From assembly GCA_965230615.1 (NCBI GenBank), contig OZ246012.1, positions 4,154,001-4,218,000 of the forward strand: a stretch of DNA of 64,000 bases. Reading direction: 5' to 3'. Position 1 is the stretch's first letter. Every line of letters begins with the position of its first letter. The notes under the pieces were generated by a model, which was not told the origin of the DNA, did not search any database, and saw nothing but the letters and a program-made list of their open reading frames with translations. The DNA is from G965230615 sp965230615 (GTDB lineage: Bacteria > Pseudomonadota > Gammaproteobacteria > HTCC5015). Position numbers and translations under genes: made by a program. Below are positions 18,615 to 26,139 of this stretch, piece after piece.

Positions 18615-20204
18615 TTACCAGCCAGCAACGTTCGCTGGATCAAATTCGTAGGCGTTTTGTAAGATATCGCGTGCGGTTTGTAAGTCAGCTAAGTAATCTG
18701 CTATTGCTTGAGCAGCGGTACCTGTTGGTGGATCACCGTGTTGTGAGCCATCGGCTAATACGGGGGCATCACCCATCAGGCTTAGCACTTGCTCAAGGCT
18801 ATTGATGTCGATTCCTGCGATATCACCCGTTCGGAATGGTGAAAACGGACTGAATTGTAAACTCAGAGCAAAACCTTTCATCTCACCCCAGTGCTTAGCC
18901 AGGCTTAAGAAGTTCGCTGTATTAGCAAAGACATTATTAACGCTGTCAAAGTTACCCATGTCAGTGGTGACATCATTAATATAATGAATGGCCGTAGCGG
19001 CAATACATTTTTCCCAGGTCAAGCTGGCAATACGTGCCTGTTCCACAACAGCTGTATTTTGTTCAGCCGTTAATGTGCCGCCTGCTGCATTGTTTAAAAT
19101 CTGACGGCCAGCAAGAAAGGCGTCGAAGGCCTCTTTGGAAAAGTCGGTAGGAACCGTTGCGCCAGCATCGCGTTTGGCACAGTTGGTAGAGTGACTAAAG
19201 TTAAATTCACTACGGATGTCGATATTGCCGTCGCCATTTAAATCGTGATAGCCATTTTGATATTCTACCCGGCCACTGTTACCACGGATCTCATCGTCAG
19301 TATAATCATTGTAATCGCGGGCAGCGCCAAAGTAGCCAAAGGCTTCGTCCCAGTTATGTTCACCTGCGGTAAACGGGTCACTGTCTTCCTGCACATTCTC
19401 TGCAATAAAGTCAGTTTGCAGGTAGTCGGCGGTACCTTGTGAGAAGTTGACCGCACCGAGCAAAAACTTTTGAAGCAGCTGACGATAGTCTACGCCATTG
19501 GCATCGACTGTGACGGTGGCGATAAGAGCAGTGCCGCCAGTGATGTTAATTAATGGGCTTGTGCCATCAGTTGAAATAGCCGCAATACGGTCAATAAAGT
19601 AGTCTACTAACTCAATAGGCAATGGATCAGCATCCATGCCGGTTTCCCAGCCGAAAAAGCCACTGCCGAGGATATGTTCAGGGCGGTCGTTACCGGCGAT
19701 TTTGCCAACTAAGTCTTTACCGCTGCTAATATTCTCATAATTGGGGCCGGGCACTACCGTCTCGCCTGCAAGTGTGAAAGCATAAGCCACCCCATCGACA
19801 GGGCCACGAATATAGAAATCTAAGGTGCTATTGACAGCAGCTGTATTTCCCACATTTTCTGTTAAGCCCAATATTTCGGTAACCAAGTCATCGACTAATA
19901 CCTGGCGGGCTGTTTGACCGGTGTAAGAAACGGCGCTTTCACCGGCTGTGAGGCGGCTGGCAAACTCATATTGTGTGGGCAGATTGTCACAGACATTACC
20001 TAAGCCATCCATATCCTCGTCGGCCTGGTCAGCATTGGCCGTATCTGGACAGTTGTCACTGCTATTGGCAATACCATCACCATCACTGTCATTGGCGACA
20101 TCGTCACTGGTGTCACCACCACCACCACTGCTACAAGCGGTGGTTAATGCCAAGGTTGAAATAAGAAAAGCCAGCCCAATAAGCCGAAAAAACATCTGAA
20201 ACAT
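18615..20204 (-). CDS. DUF4856 lipoprotein with thrombospondin-3 repeat
   Basis: This 529-residue lipoprotein has Cys24 in LTTAC followed by a Gly/Ser linker, then one thrombospondin-3 Ca-binding repeat (about 39-74: DSDGDGIANSSDNCPD). The rest matches DUF4856, with the marker HNWDEAFGYFG near residue 280. The start is supported by GGAG upstream in TTGGAGTTGAGCA. DUF4856 proteins occur beside imelysins and TonB receptors in other bacteria, and the same neighbours are found here. The gene is first in the Fur-boxed locus and has its own terminator, so it is likely the most abundant product. A surface iron- or haem-handling role is inference from context. Confidence 0.8.
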   Translation of the reverse strand: MFQMFFRLIGLAFLISTLALTTACSSGGGGDTSDDVANDSDGDGIANSSDNCPDTANADQADEDMDGLGNVCDNLPTQYEFASRLTAGESAVSYTGQTARQVLVDDLVTEILGLTENVGNTAAVNSTLDFYIRGPVDGVAYAFTLAGETVVPGPNYENISSGKDLVGKIAGNDRPEHILGSGFFGWETGMDADPLPIELVDYFIDRIAAISTDGTSPLINITGGTALIATVTVDANGVDYRQLLQKFLLGAVNFSQGTADYLQTDFIAENVQEDSDPFTAGEHNWDEAFGYFGAARDYNDYTDDEIRGNSGRVEYQNGYHDLNGDGNIDIRSEFNFSHSTNCAKRDAGATVPTDFSKEAFDAFLAGRQILNNAAGGTLTAEQNTAVVEQARIASLTWEKCIAATAIHYINDVTTDMGNFDSVNNVFANTANFLSLAKHWGEMKGFALSLQFSPFSPFRTGDIAGIDINSLEQVLSLMGDAPVLADGSQHGDPPTGTAAQAIADYLADLQTARDILQNAYEFDPANVAGW

Positions 20205-20301
20205 TGCTCAACTCCAAAGTTAATTGAAACAACGCAGTTGGAGCCATGGCTTATTCGGTTGGCTGGGCATCACTACATTGCCGTAAATAGTATTACTCGT
20301 T

Positions 20302-20320
20302 AATGACAATTATTCTCATT
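20302..20320. promoter_or_regulatory. Fur box 1
   Basis: AATGACAATTATTCTCATT fits the 19-bp Fur consensus closely. It lies about 100 bp upstream of the DUF4856 gene start. Confidence 0.8.
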
Positions 20321-20342
20321 TGGAGCTGGAAATGCAAGGCCA

Positions 20343-20361
20343 AATGAGAATTATTTGCATT
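20343..20361. promoter_or_regulatory. Fur box 2
   Basis: AATGAGAATTATTTGCATT is a near-ideal Fur box. With box 1 it forms a larger inverted repeat: ATTCTCATTTGG and CCAAATGAGAAT are exact complements, 41 bp end to end. Two Fur dimer sites facing each other suggest tight iron repression of the minus-strand locus. Confidence 0.85.
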
Positions 20362-20479
20362 ATATTGTAGGATAAGACTGACTAACCGGCAGAAAGCGCG
20401 ATAATGTTGGCAGCTATACTTTATATATGAGGCGTTGAAGAGGTAGTTTAATGTATTTTATACATTGCTAGGCTTGCCG

Positions 20480-21016
20480 CTAATAAGGGCTTACTTTGCT
20501 AGCCTCTAGGCTATAGCTGGCTTGGGCAATGTTATTATTGGTGGTTTTGGTATGTAAAACGCCTGTTATCCAAAAAGGATCAACGATCGTTTCAGTTTCA
20601 AAGCCCTTAGGGTATTTTATATAGATGATCTGATTCGGTGGCGGTGGTGGTACATGTATACAGGCCCCGAAATAAGGCACCAGAAAAAACTCTGTTATAC
20701 GCATATCATCATCGAATTCCACCGGCACGATATAGCCGCCAATTTTTACCTTTTTGCCATCGAGTTCAGGGACAATTTTCGTCGATCTAAGGACGGCTGG
20801 GCGGTCAAAAATCAGCTGGTCATCCTCACCGATATCCGCGATAGCGACATGGCTGATTGGCGGTAATTCAGCTAAGGCTTTTTGGTCACTTTTGGGCATT
20901 AACTCCAGCCATTCGAGGGTGCGGACAGTGTCACTATAGGCTGCCTGGCTAATCAGTGTTATTACCAGTGTCAGTAGTAAGCTTGGCTTGAGGAATAAAC
21001 GCATGTGGCAACTCAT
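20480..21016 (-). CDS. DUF3299 exported protein of the zinc locus
   Basis: This 178-residue protein has a signal peptide (cleavage near SQAAYSD) and a DUF3299 domain identified by VPYFGACIHVPPPPPNQIIY near residues 125-145. Family members are found with ZrgA-type zinc proteins and MacB-like ABC transporters; here it is transcribed away from zrgA, with 245 bp between the starts. The conserved Cys-x-His and the poly-Pro stretch may bind metal, but no biochemical role is established. An alternative start at Met5 (21004) is possible; neither start has a strong ribosome-binding site. Confidence 0.78.
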   Translation of the reverse strand: MSCHMRLFLKPSLLLTLVITLISQAAYSDTVRTLEWLELMPKSDQKALAELPPISHVAIADIGEDDQLIFDRPAVLRSTKIVPELDGKKVKIGGYIVPVEFDDDMRITEFFLVPYFGACIHVPPPPPNQIIYIKYPKGFETETIVDPFWITGVLHTKTTNNNIAQASYSLEASKVSPY

Positions 21017-21183
21017 TGAGTGGTTTGGTTGATTATAGCTTTCTGTTCTATGCTAGGACAGCAAACAGTGCCTAGAGTTTCGAGTACCACTGTGTGACTT
21101 GGTTTAACCGAATCGTATAATCTATGGGTGATTTATCGTCTAAAAAATGTGATCATGCATCATCTGTGAGTGAATGGCATGTG

Positions 21184-21225
21184 GTTGAAACTGGGCCGTT
21201 GAAACGAGGCTGTTAAAACCAGGCT
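21184..21225 (+). repeat. Three degenerate 14-bp direct repeats upstream of zrgA
   Basis: GTTGAAACTGGGCC, GTTGAAACGAGGCT and GTTAAAACCAGGCT follow one another without gap, ending 36 bp before the zrgA start. They could bind a regulator or simply be replication slippage. Confidence 0.5.
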
Positions 21226-21261
21226 ATTGTAATGATCATATAAATGAGGTAGACGCTCGAT

Positions 21262-21948
21262 ATGTTAAAAAGAAAGTTAAGCAGTTTTGCCAGCAGTGTA
21301 ATATTTGTATCATTGGCTTCAGTCGTTCATGCCGAGCCTCATGGTCATGAAATACGCCAGCATAAAGCGCATACTCATGGGCAGGCCAGTTTAAATATGG
21401 TGATCGATGGTAATGACGTGCTTATCGAGTTAAATACACCGGCCGCCAATATCGTAGGCTTCGAGCATGCGCCAGCCACAGTGAAGCAGCGAACTCTGGT
21501 TAAAAAAGCTGAAGCGCAATTAAAAAAGATCGATACATTATTGCATCTGCCACAAGCCGACTGTGCACTAAAGGACATTGATTTGCTATCGCCTTTTAAT
21601 TTACTCAGTGCCAGTGTGTCTGAAGATAAGCATGCTCATCACGACGATCACGACGATCACGACGATCACGACGATCACGACGATCACGACGATCACGACG
21701 ATCACGATGATCACGCTGAACATAAGCATGGTGATGCTCATGCTCACCACGATGAGCATGAATCAGTCCATTCTGAGTACACCATAAGCTATCAATTACA
21801 TTGTAAAAAAATAGCCGCGCTGAAATATATTGATATACGCATCTTTGAGCACTTTAAAGGTTTTGAAAATATCGACTTGCAGTGGATTAATGCGGGTCAA
21901 CAAAATACTCAGCAGCTTACTGCCGCAAAACCTCGGGTTAGTTTGTAA
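21262..21948 (+). CDS. zrgA: ZrgA-like zinc uptake protein (DUF2796)
   Basis: This 228-residue exported protein has a signal peptide (cleavage near VVHAEP) and the DUF2796/ZrgA layout: an N-terminal HxHG motif (AHTHGQASLN), a central His/Asp-rich loop and a beta-rich C-terminus with a paired Cys (LHCKK). The central loop contains eight consecutive His-Asp-Asp units plus further His, an obvious low-affinity zinc-binding tract. ZrgA-type proteins are zinc-repressed in Vibrio and take part in zinc scavenging with an ABC transporter. The ABC ATPase and permease genes follow directly (43 and 1 bp), and DUF3299 is divergent. I could not find a convincing Zur box. Confidence 0.82.
   Translation: MLKRKLSSFASSVIFVSLASVVHAEPHGHEIRQHKAHTHGQASLNMVIDGNDVLIELNTPAANIVGFEHAPATVKQRTLVKKAEAQLKKIDTLLHLPQADCALKDIDLLSPFNLLSASVSEDKHAHHDDHDDHDDHDDHDDHDDHDDHDDHAEHKHGDAHAHHDEHESVHSEYTISYQLHCKKIAALKYIDIRIFEHFKGFENIDLQWINAGQQNTQQLTAAKPRVSL
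21640..21711 (+). repeat. 9-bp tandem repeat encoding His-Asp-Asp x8
   Basis: CACGACGAT occurs seven times perfectly and an eighth time as CACGATGAT. It is in frame, so copy number changes alter only the length of the metal-binding loop of ZrgA. Confidence 0.97.
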
Positions 21949-21991
21949 GGCTTTAAGTTAATATAAATTAATACGCTTTAGACGCTTAGCA

Positions 21992-22699
21992 ATGAATATG
22001 CTGGAACTTAAACAGTTACGGTATCGTTGGCCAGCCAGCCAAGATAATGTGCTGGATATTGCCACATTTTCTGTAGCGCAGTATGAGAGGGTTTTTATTA
22101 AAGGCCCTAGCGGCTGTGGTAAGACCACATTGCTCAATCTGATTGCTGGTGTGTTTCAGCCAACTGAAGGGCATATTAAAGTGCTCGATAACATCGTCAG
22201 TGAATACAGTGGTGCGCGCCGAGACAAGTTTCGGGTGGATCATATTGGCATCATTTTTCAACAGTTTAACTTGTTGCCTTATTTGTCCATACTCGATAAT
22301 GTGGTATTGCCTTGTCATTTTTCCCAATTGCGCTTGCGTAATGCACTGTCCACAGCGGGGTCACTGTCGGCTGCCGCAGTAAGCTTGTTGGAACAGTTGG
22401 GCTTGCCAGCAGCAGATTATTTGCAACGCAAGGTAACCGATTTGAGTGTTGGTCAACAGCAACGTGTTGCAGCAGCACGTGCTTTAATTGGCGCACCCGA
22501 GTTGGTGATTGCAGATGAGCCAACATCAGCATTAGATGAAGATGCACAGCAGGATTTTTTAACGCTTCTGTTTAAAGTATGTGCTGATAATGGCAGCACC
22601 TTATTGTTTGTCAGTCATAACAGACAGCTACAAACCATGTTTGACCGCGTTATCTCTCTAGCTGAGTTAAACCAGGCAGGTAAGGGGCAGGTGAGTTAA
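21992..22699 (+). CDS. LolD/MacB-type ABC transporter ATPase of the zinc locus
   Basis: This 235-residue ATPase has Walker A GPSGCGKTT (about 38-46), a Q-loop in IFQQFNLLPYL, signature LSVGQQQRV, Walker B VIADEP and the H-loop His in VSHN. The sequence type is the LolD/MacB/FtsE group, whose partners are FtsX-fold permeases rather than channel-type importers. The gene is between zrgA and the permease with nearly no gaps, so the three form one operon. The transporter probably extrudes or mechanically drives a periplasmic/outer-membrane step in zinc acquisition instead of importing zinc through the inner membrane; that is inference from the family. Confidence 0.85.
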   Translation: MNMLELKQLRYRWPASQDNVLDIATFSVAQYERVFIKGPSGCGKTTLLNLIAGVFQPTEGHIKVLDNIVSEYSGARRDKFRVDHIGIIFQQFNLLPYLSILDNVVLPCHFSQLRLRNALSTAGSLSAAAVSLLEQLGLPAADYLQRKVTDLSVGQQQRVAAARALIGAPELVIADEPTSALDEDAQQDFLTLLFKVCADNGSTLLFVSHNRQLQTMFDRVISLAELNQAGKGQVS

Positions 22700-22700
22700 T

Positions 22701-23963
22701 ATGTTATTGCTTTCCTTGGCGTTTAAAAGTCTATGGAATCGCCGGGTAACGGTTGCGCTGACTATTTTGACGATCAGTATTAGTATCCTATTGCTGCTTG
22801 GCGTGGAAAAAATTCGTCACGAGGCACGTAGCAGTTTTACGCAAACGGTATCCGGTGTAGACCTTATTGTTGGCGCGCGTACGGGTGCGGTACAGTTACT
22901 CTTATACTCCGTGTTTCGTATTGGTGATGCGAGTAATAATATCTCCTGGCAAAGTTATCAGGAGATAGCGCAGCACTCTGCTGTTAAATGGGCAATACCG
23001 ATTTCATTGGGAGACTCGCATAAAGGTTTTCGTGTGATGGGAACCAGTCGCGATTATTTTGAATATTATCGCTATGCCCGCAAGCAGTCACTAAGATTTA
23101 GTGAAGGGCAAGCCTTTGCGGATGTGTATGATGCTGTGCTTGGCGCTGAGGTCGCTGATGCCTTGGGTTATCAGCTCGGTGATGCCATTATCATATCGCA
23201 TGGCACAGGGTCGGTAAGCTTTGTTGATCATAGTAATAAGCCCTTTCGTGTTGTTGGTATTTTAAGCAAGACCGGCACCCCTGTAGACCGAACAGTACAT
23301 GTGAGTTTAGAGGGCATCACGGCGATACATGTTGATTGGCGCAATGGCGTCATGCCACAAGCCGGGCAACAGCTTAGTGCTGAGCAAGCCAGAGCAATGG
23401 ACTTGCAACCTAAAGCGATTACGGCATTTATGCTGGGTTTAAAGTCGAAGATCAGCACATTTCGCTTGCAGCGCCAAATTAATGAATACCCGCAAGAAGC
23501 ATTGATGGCGATATTGCCGGGCGTGGCCTTGCAGCAACTATGGCGTATGGTGGGTATTGCTGAAAAAGCCCTGCTGGTCGTATCGGCCTGTGTGGTATTG
23601 GCTGGCTTTGTCGGTTTACTCACGACGATCTTAACCTCGCTGAATGAGCGCCGACGTGAGATGGCTATACTGCGCTCTGTGGGTGCTAGACCCTGGCATA
23701 TATTTAGTTTGTTGGTACTAGAGGCTGTGGTGGTTGCTGTGGCCGGTTTCTGCTTGGGTGTTGTCTTGATTTATTTGATATTATTTATCGCCCAGTCGCC
23801 CATAGAGGCCTGGGGGGGGATGTATATCAGTATTGCACCACCGGGTTTATTTGAGTTGTTACTCTTGGCAGGCGTGATTATCGTGGCAGCCATTGTTGGC
23901 TGCATCCCCGCATGGCGGGCTTATCGCAATGCCTTGAGTGACGGTATGACGATTCGAGTATAG
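22701..23963 (+). CDS. FtsX/MacB-like ABC permease of the zinc locus
   Basis: This 420-residue protein has the MacB/LolC topology: one TM near residues 12-35, a large periplasmic domain (about 40-270, with DLIVGARTGAVQLLLY), then three TMs in the C-terminal FtsX domain (about 285-405, with LTSLNERRREMAILRSVGA coupling helix). It begins 1 bp after the ATPase stop and certainly pairs with it. Such transporters do not move solutes through the membrane but transmit ATP hydrolysis to periplasmic partners. The natural partner here is ZrgA and perhaps DUF3299. Confidence 0.85.
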   Translation: MLLLSLAFKSLWNRRVTVALTILTISISILLLLGVEKIRHEARSSFTQTVSGVDLIVGARTGAVQLLLYSVFRIGDASNNISWQSYQEIAQHSAVKWAIPISLGDSHKGFRVMGTSRDYFEYYRYARKQSLRFSEGQAFADVYDAVLGAEVADALGYQLGDAIIISHGTGSVSFVDHSNKPFRVVGILSKTGTPVDRTVHVSLEGITAIHVDWRNGVMPQAGQQLSAEQARAMDLQPKAITAFMLGLKSKISTFRLQRQINEYPQEALMAILPGVALQQLWRMVGIAEKALLVVSACVVLAGFVGLLTTILTSLNERRREMAILRSVGARPWHIFSLLVLEAVVVAVAGFCLGVVLIYLILFIAQSPIEAWGGMYISIAPPGLFELLLLAGVIIVAAIVGCIPAWRAYRNALSDGMTIRV

Positions 23964-23981
23964 TTAAGTGTTCGCGTTTTT

Positions 23982-23997
23982 ACCTTATCAATAAGGT
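23982..23997 (+). promoter_or_regulatory. Hairpin overlapping the cupin ribosome-binding site
   Basis: ACCTTA/TAAGGT with a 4-base loop forms a 16-nt hairpin whose right arm contains the AAGG of the ribosome-binding site for the cupin at 24007. It could limit translation initiation; it is short, so the effect may be small. Confidence 0.35.
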
Positions 23998-24006
23998 TGA
24001 GTTGTT

Positions 24007-24351
24007 ATGAGTAATAAAAAGATCGTTAAACAAATTAGTTTGGCCGAAGCGCTAAAAATGGGGCCGCCACCAGCCGGCAATTTAGCGGTGCCGGTTTTTC
24101 AGCATGGTACGCTGGAAGCGGAGCTTTATAGTCCGGTCGCAGTTGATTCACAAACTCCGCATGCTCGAGACGAGATTTATCTGGTTATTCAAGGTCAAGG
24201 TGAGTTTTATGATGGCAATGAAAATCGCCACGTTGGCGTGGGTGATTTTATTTTTGTTGCCGCCGGTGCCGAACACCGCTTCGAAAATTTCTCTGATGAC
24301 TTTACCACATGGGTTTTTTTCTACGGCCCAGACGGCGGTGAATCGTCGTAA
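24007..24351 (+). CDS. Small cupin-fold protein
   Basis: This 114-residue single cupin_2 domain has both metal-binding motifs: HARDEIYLVIQGQGEFYDG and GDFIFVAAGAEHRFENF. It has no signal peptide and is cytosolic. The metal is probably Fe, Mn or Zn. The gene lies 43 bp downstream of the zinc permease on the same strand and might be co-transcribed, although a small hairpin separates them. Cupins of this size include sugar isomerases, dioxygenases and sensors; no substrate can be given. Confidence 0.8.
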   Translation: MSNKKIVKQISLAEALKMGPPPAGNLAVPVFQHGTLEAELYSPVAVDSQTPHARDEIYLVIQGQGEFYDGNENRHVGVGDFIFVAAGAEHRFENFSDDFTTWVFFYGPDGGESS

Positions 24352-24738
24352 GTTGCAAGCCCTAAATACCTCTCCATTATGGAGTATTGTATGCTTCCTG
24401 TTGGACGACTTTTGTAAAAGCGACTGACAATCGAGGTGCTTGTGCCGACTCAGCTTTGAGGTAGGTAATTGCCCTAGCTTTCATTGTATTGGTCAATACT
24501 CACTGGTGCTGGCAAATATGACGCTAATCGTGTTGCGTATCTGGGCTTTGTGCGGCAGGCATTTACTGGCGACTTGTTTAATGCTGTGCTATGTACTTCT
24601 TTAGATAGACAAAAGATATAGACAAAAGTAAAAATCATACCGCGAAGGTTTGAAAATAAACTGTTTCTACGTAGACTTAATACTCCATATATTATGATGT
24701 TTTTATTCATTCAATCAGCTATCACCTCTGGGGGCGCT
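24352..24738. other. 387-bp intergenic region, no gene seen
   Basis: After the cupin there is a CTCCAT/ATGGAG hairpin (about 24376-24388) without a T-run. The remainder is AT-rich and should hold the promoter of the SLAM-like gene. A minus-strand frame at 24474-24710 has no coding character. Confidence 0.45.
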
Positions 24739-26127
24739 ATGCTTAAACGCTGTTACCAGCGATTCGGACGGATAAGCACTGTTATCGTGCTACTGTTGAC
24801 AACATTCCTTGTGCCGGTGCCAATCTATGCTCAAAACGGCGGCCAAACCGGTACTAAAACCGATATCGATACTATTATCGCGCAGGCAAAGCAGCAGCTG
24901 CTTGATGGTCAAGCGCAGGCAGCTTATGAGCTGTTGGCGCAGTATGAAGCAGAGCATAGTGGTAATCCCAAGTTTGATTACCATTTGGGTAAAGCAGCGC
25001 TGGCAGCCAAACATCCGGCTGAGGCGGTCTTTGCTTTAGAGCGAGCGCTGGTTGTCAGGCCTGATTTTTTGCAAGCAAGAGCGGAGTTAGGGCGAGCTTA
25101 TTTTTATCTTGGCGAGAATAAATCAGCAGAGGCGGAGTTTCAAACGGTTAAACAAGCAGATGTTCCGCAAAATGTCTCAGCGAATCTCGATAAGTTTTTA
25201 TCCGCGATTCAAAGCCGTTTTGATTCCTCTGGCAGTCGCTTGAATTATTACGTGGCTTTGGAGGCAGGCTCTGACAGTAATGTGAATAGCGCTACCGATA
25301 GTTCACAAATTGCCATTCCACGTTTTGGTGGATTAGTGTTCGATCTCTCAGAAGATGGGCGTGAGCTCGACAGTACCATATTTTCACTGGAGTCAGGCAT
25401 TGGCTATAGTAAGCCACTGAGCAATAGTTTGAATTTCTATACGGCGGGTGATATCACTTTACGTGAAGTCAATGATGCCAGCGAGTTTTCTACCCGAATC
25501 ACTAATGCGCTTGCAGGTATCCATAAATTAGCGGGTAGTAGCCAATACCGTTTGGCTTTGGCATTGCAAGACTATGCGGTGGATAGCGAAGCATTCAGGC
25601 GGCAATTTGGTCTTAATGCTGAATGGCAGAAAATGTTAAATACCCGCAACCAACTAACGCTCTATATACAATATGCCGACTTAGCCTATCCGGATCTTGA
25701 GTTTAGGGATGGCGATCAAACGACCTTAGGTTTTGCCTGGGGGCATAGTTTTCGTAGAGGCATACTGTTTGCCGGTGTGTTTTTCGGTGATGAAAGTGTT
25801 GATGATGCAACATCACAGCAGTTTGCCAGAGATTTCACCGGTATACGATTAGGTTTACGTTATAGCGTTGGTCGCAATACTTTATATAGCAATATTAATA
25901 TGCAAAGTAGTGAGTACGATGGCGCCGACCCATTGTTTTCGACAGCCAGTAGCCAGACATTGAGAGATGATGATTATATCAACCTTACTGTTGGCTATCG
26001 TATACCTTTATACACAGGCAAGTGGACCTTAACACCAGAGCTCAGTGTTACCCAAAATGATTCCAATATCGCCATTTATGAATACGACCGGAATGTAATC
26101 TCTGTAACCGCGCGTTATGACTTCTAG
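24739..26127 (+). CDS. SLAM-like outer-membrane protein (TPR plus DUF560-type barrel)
   Basis: The ATG at 24739 is preferred because a signal peptide (RFGRISTVIVLLLTTFLV, cleavage near IYAQN) and a G-rich ribosome-binding site follow from it; an ATG at 24694 lacks both. The 462-residue product has two or three TPR-like helical repeats (about 35-150: FDYHLGKAALAAKHPAEAV, ARAELGRAYFYLGENKSAE). From about residue 165 it forms a beta-barrel beginning YYVALEAGSDSNVNSA and ending in Phe. This is the architecture of surface lipoprotein assembly modifiers (type XI secretion), which move barrel-tagged cargo across the outer membrane. The next gene, 12 bp later, encodes a protein with matching barrel modules and is its likely cargo. 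Confidence 0.78.
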   Translation: MLKRCYQRFGRISTVIVLLLTTFLVPVPIYAQNGGQTGTKTDIDTIIAQAKQQLLDGQAQAAYELLAQYEAEHSGNPKFDYHLGKAALAAKHPAEAVFALERALVVRPDFLQARAELGRAYFYLGENKSAEAEFQTVKQADVPQNVSANLDKFLSAIQSRFDSSGSRLNYYVALEAGSDSNVNSATDSSQIAIPRFGGLVFDLSEDGRELDSTIFSLESGIGYSKPLSNSLNFYTAGDITLREVNDASEFSTRITNALAGIHKLAGSSQYRLALALQDYAVDSEAFRRQFGLNAEWQKMLNTRNQLTLYIQYADLAYPDLEFRDGDQTTLGFAWGHSFRRGILFAGVFFGDESVDDATSQQFARDFTGIRLGLRYSVGRNTLYSNINMQSSEYDGADPLFSTASSQTLRDDDYINLTVGYRIPLYTGKWTLTPELSVTQNDSNIAIYEYDRNVISVTARYDF

Positions 26128-26139
26128 AGAGAGTAGCCA

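Noticed and set aside
21017..21261. Possible Zur box between DUF3299 and zrgA (around ATGATCAT at 21231-21242)
   Set aside because: The dyad is too short and lacks the GTTATA..TATAAC core of gammaproteobacterial Zur sites.
21640..21711. Short regular repeats that could suggest a CRISPR array
   Set aside because: 9-bp units without spacers, in frame within ZrgA; it encodes a His-Asp-Asp tract.
24474..24710. Minus-strand 78-codon frame in the gap before the SLAM-like gene
   Set aside because: No ribosome-binding site, no domain, and composition is that of intergenic DNA.
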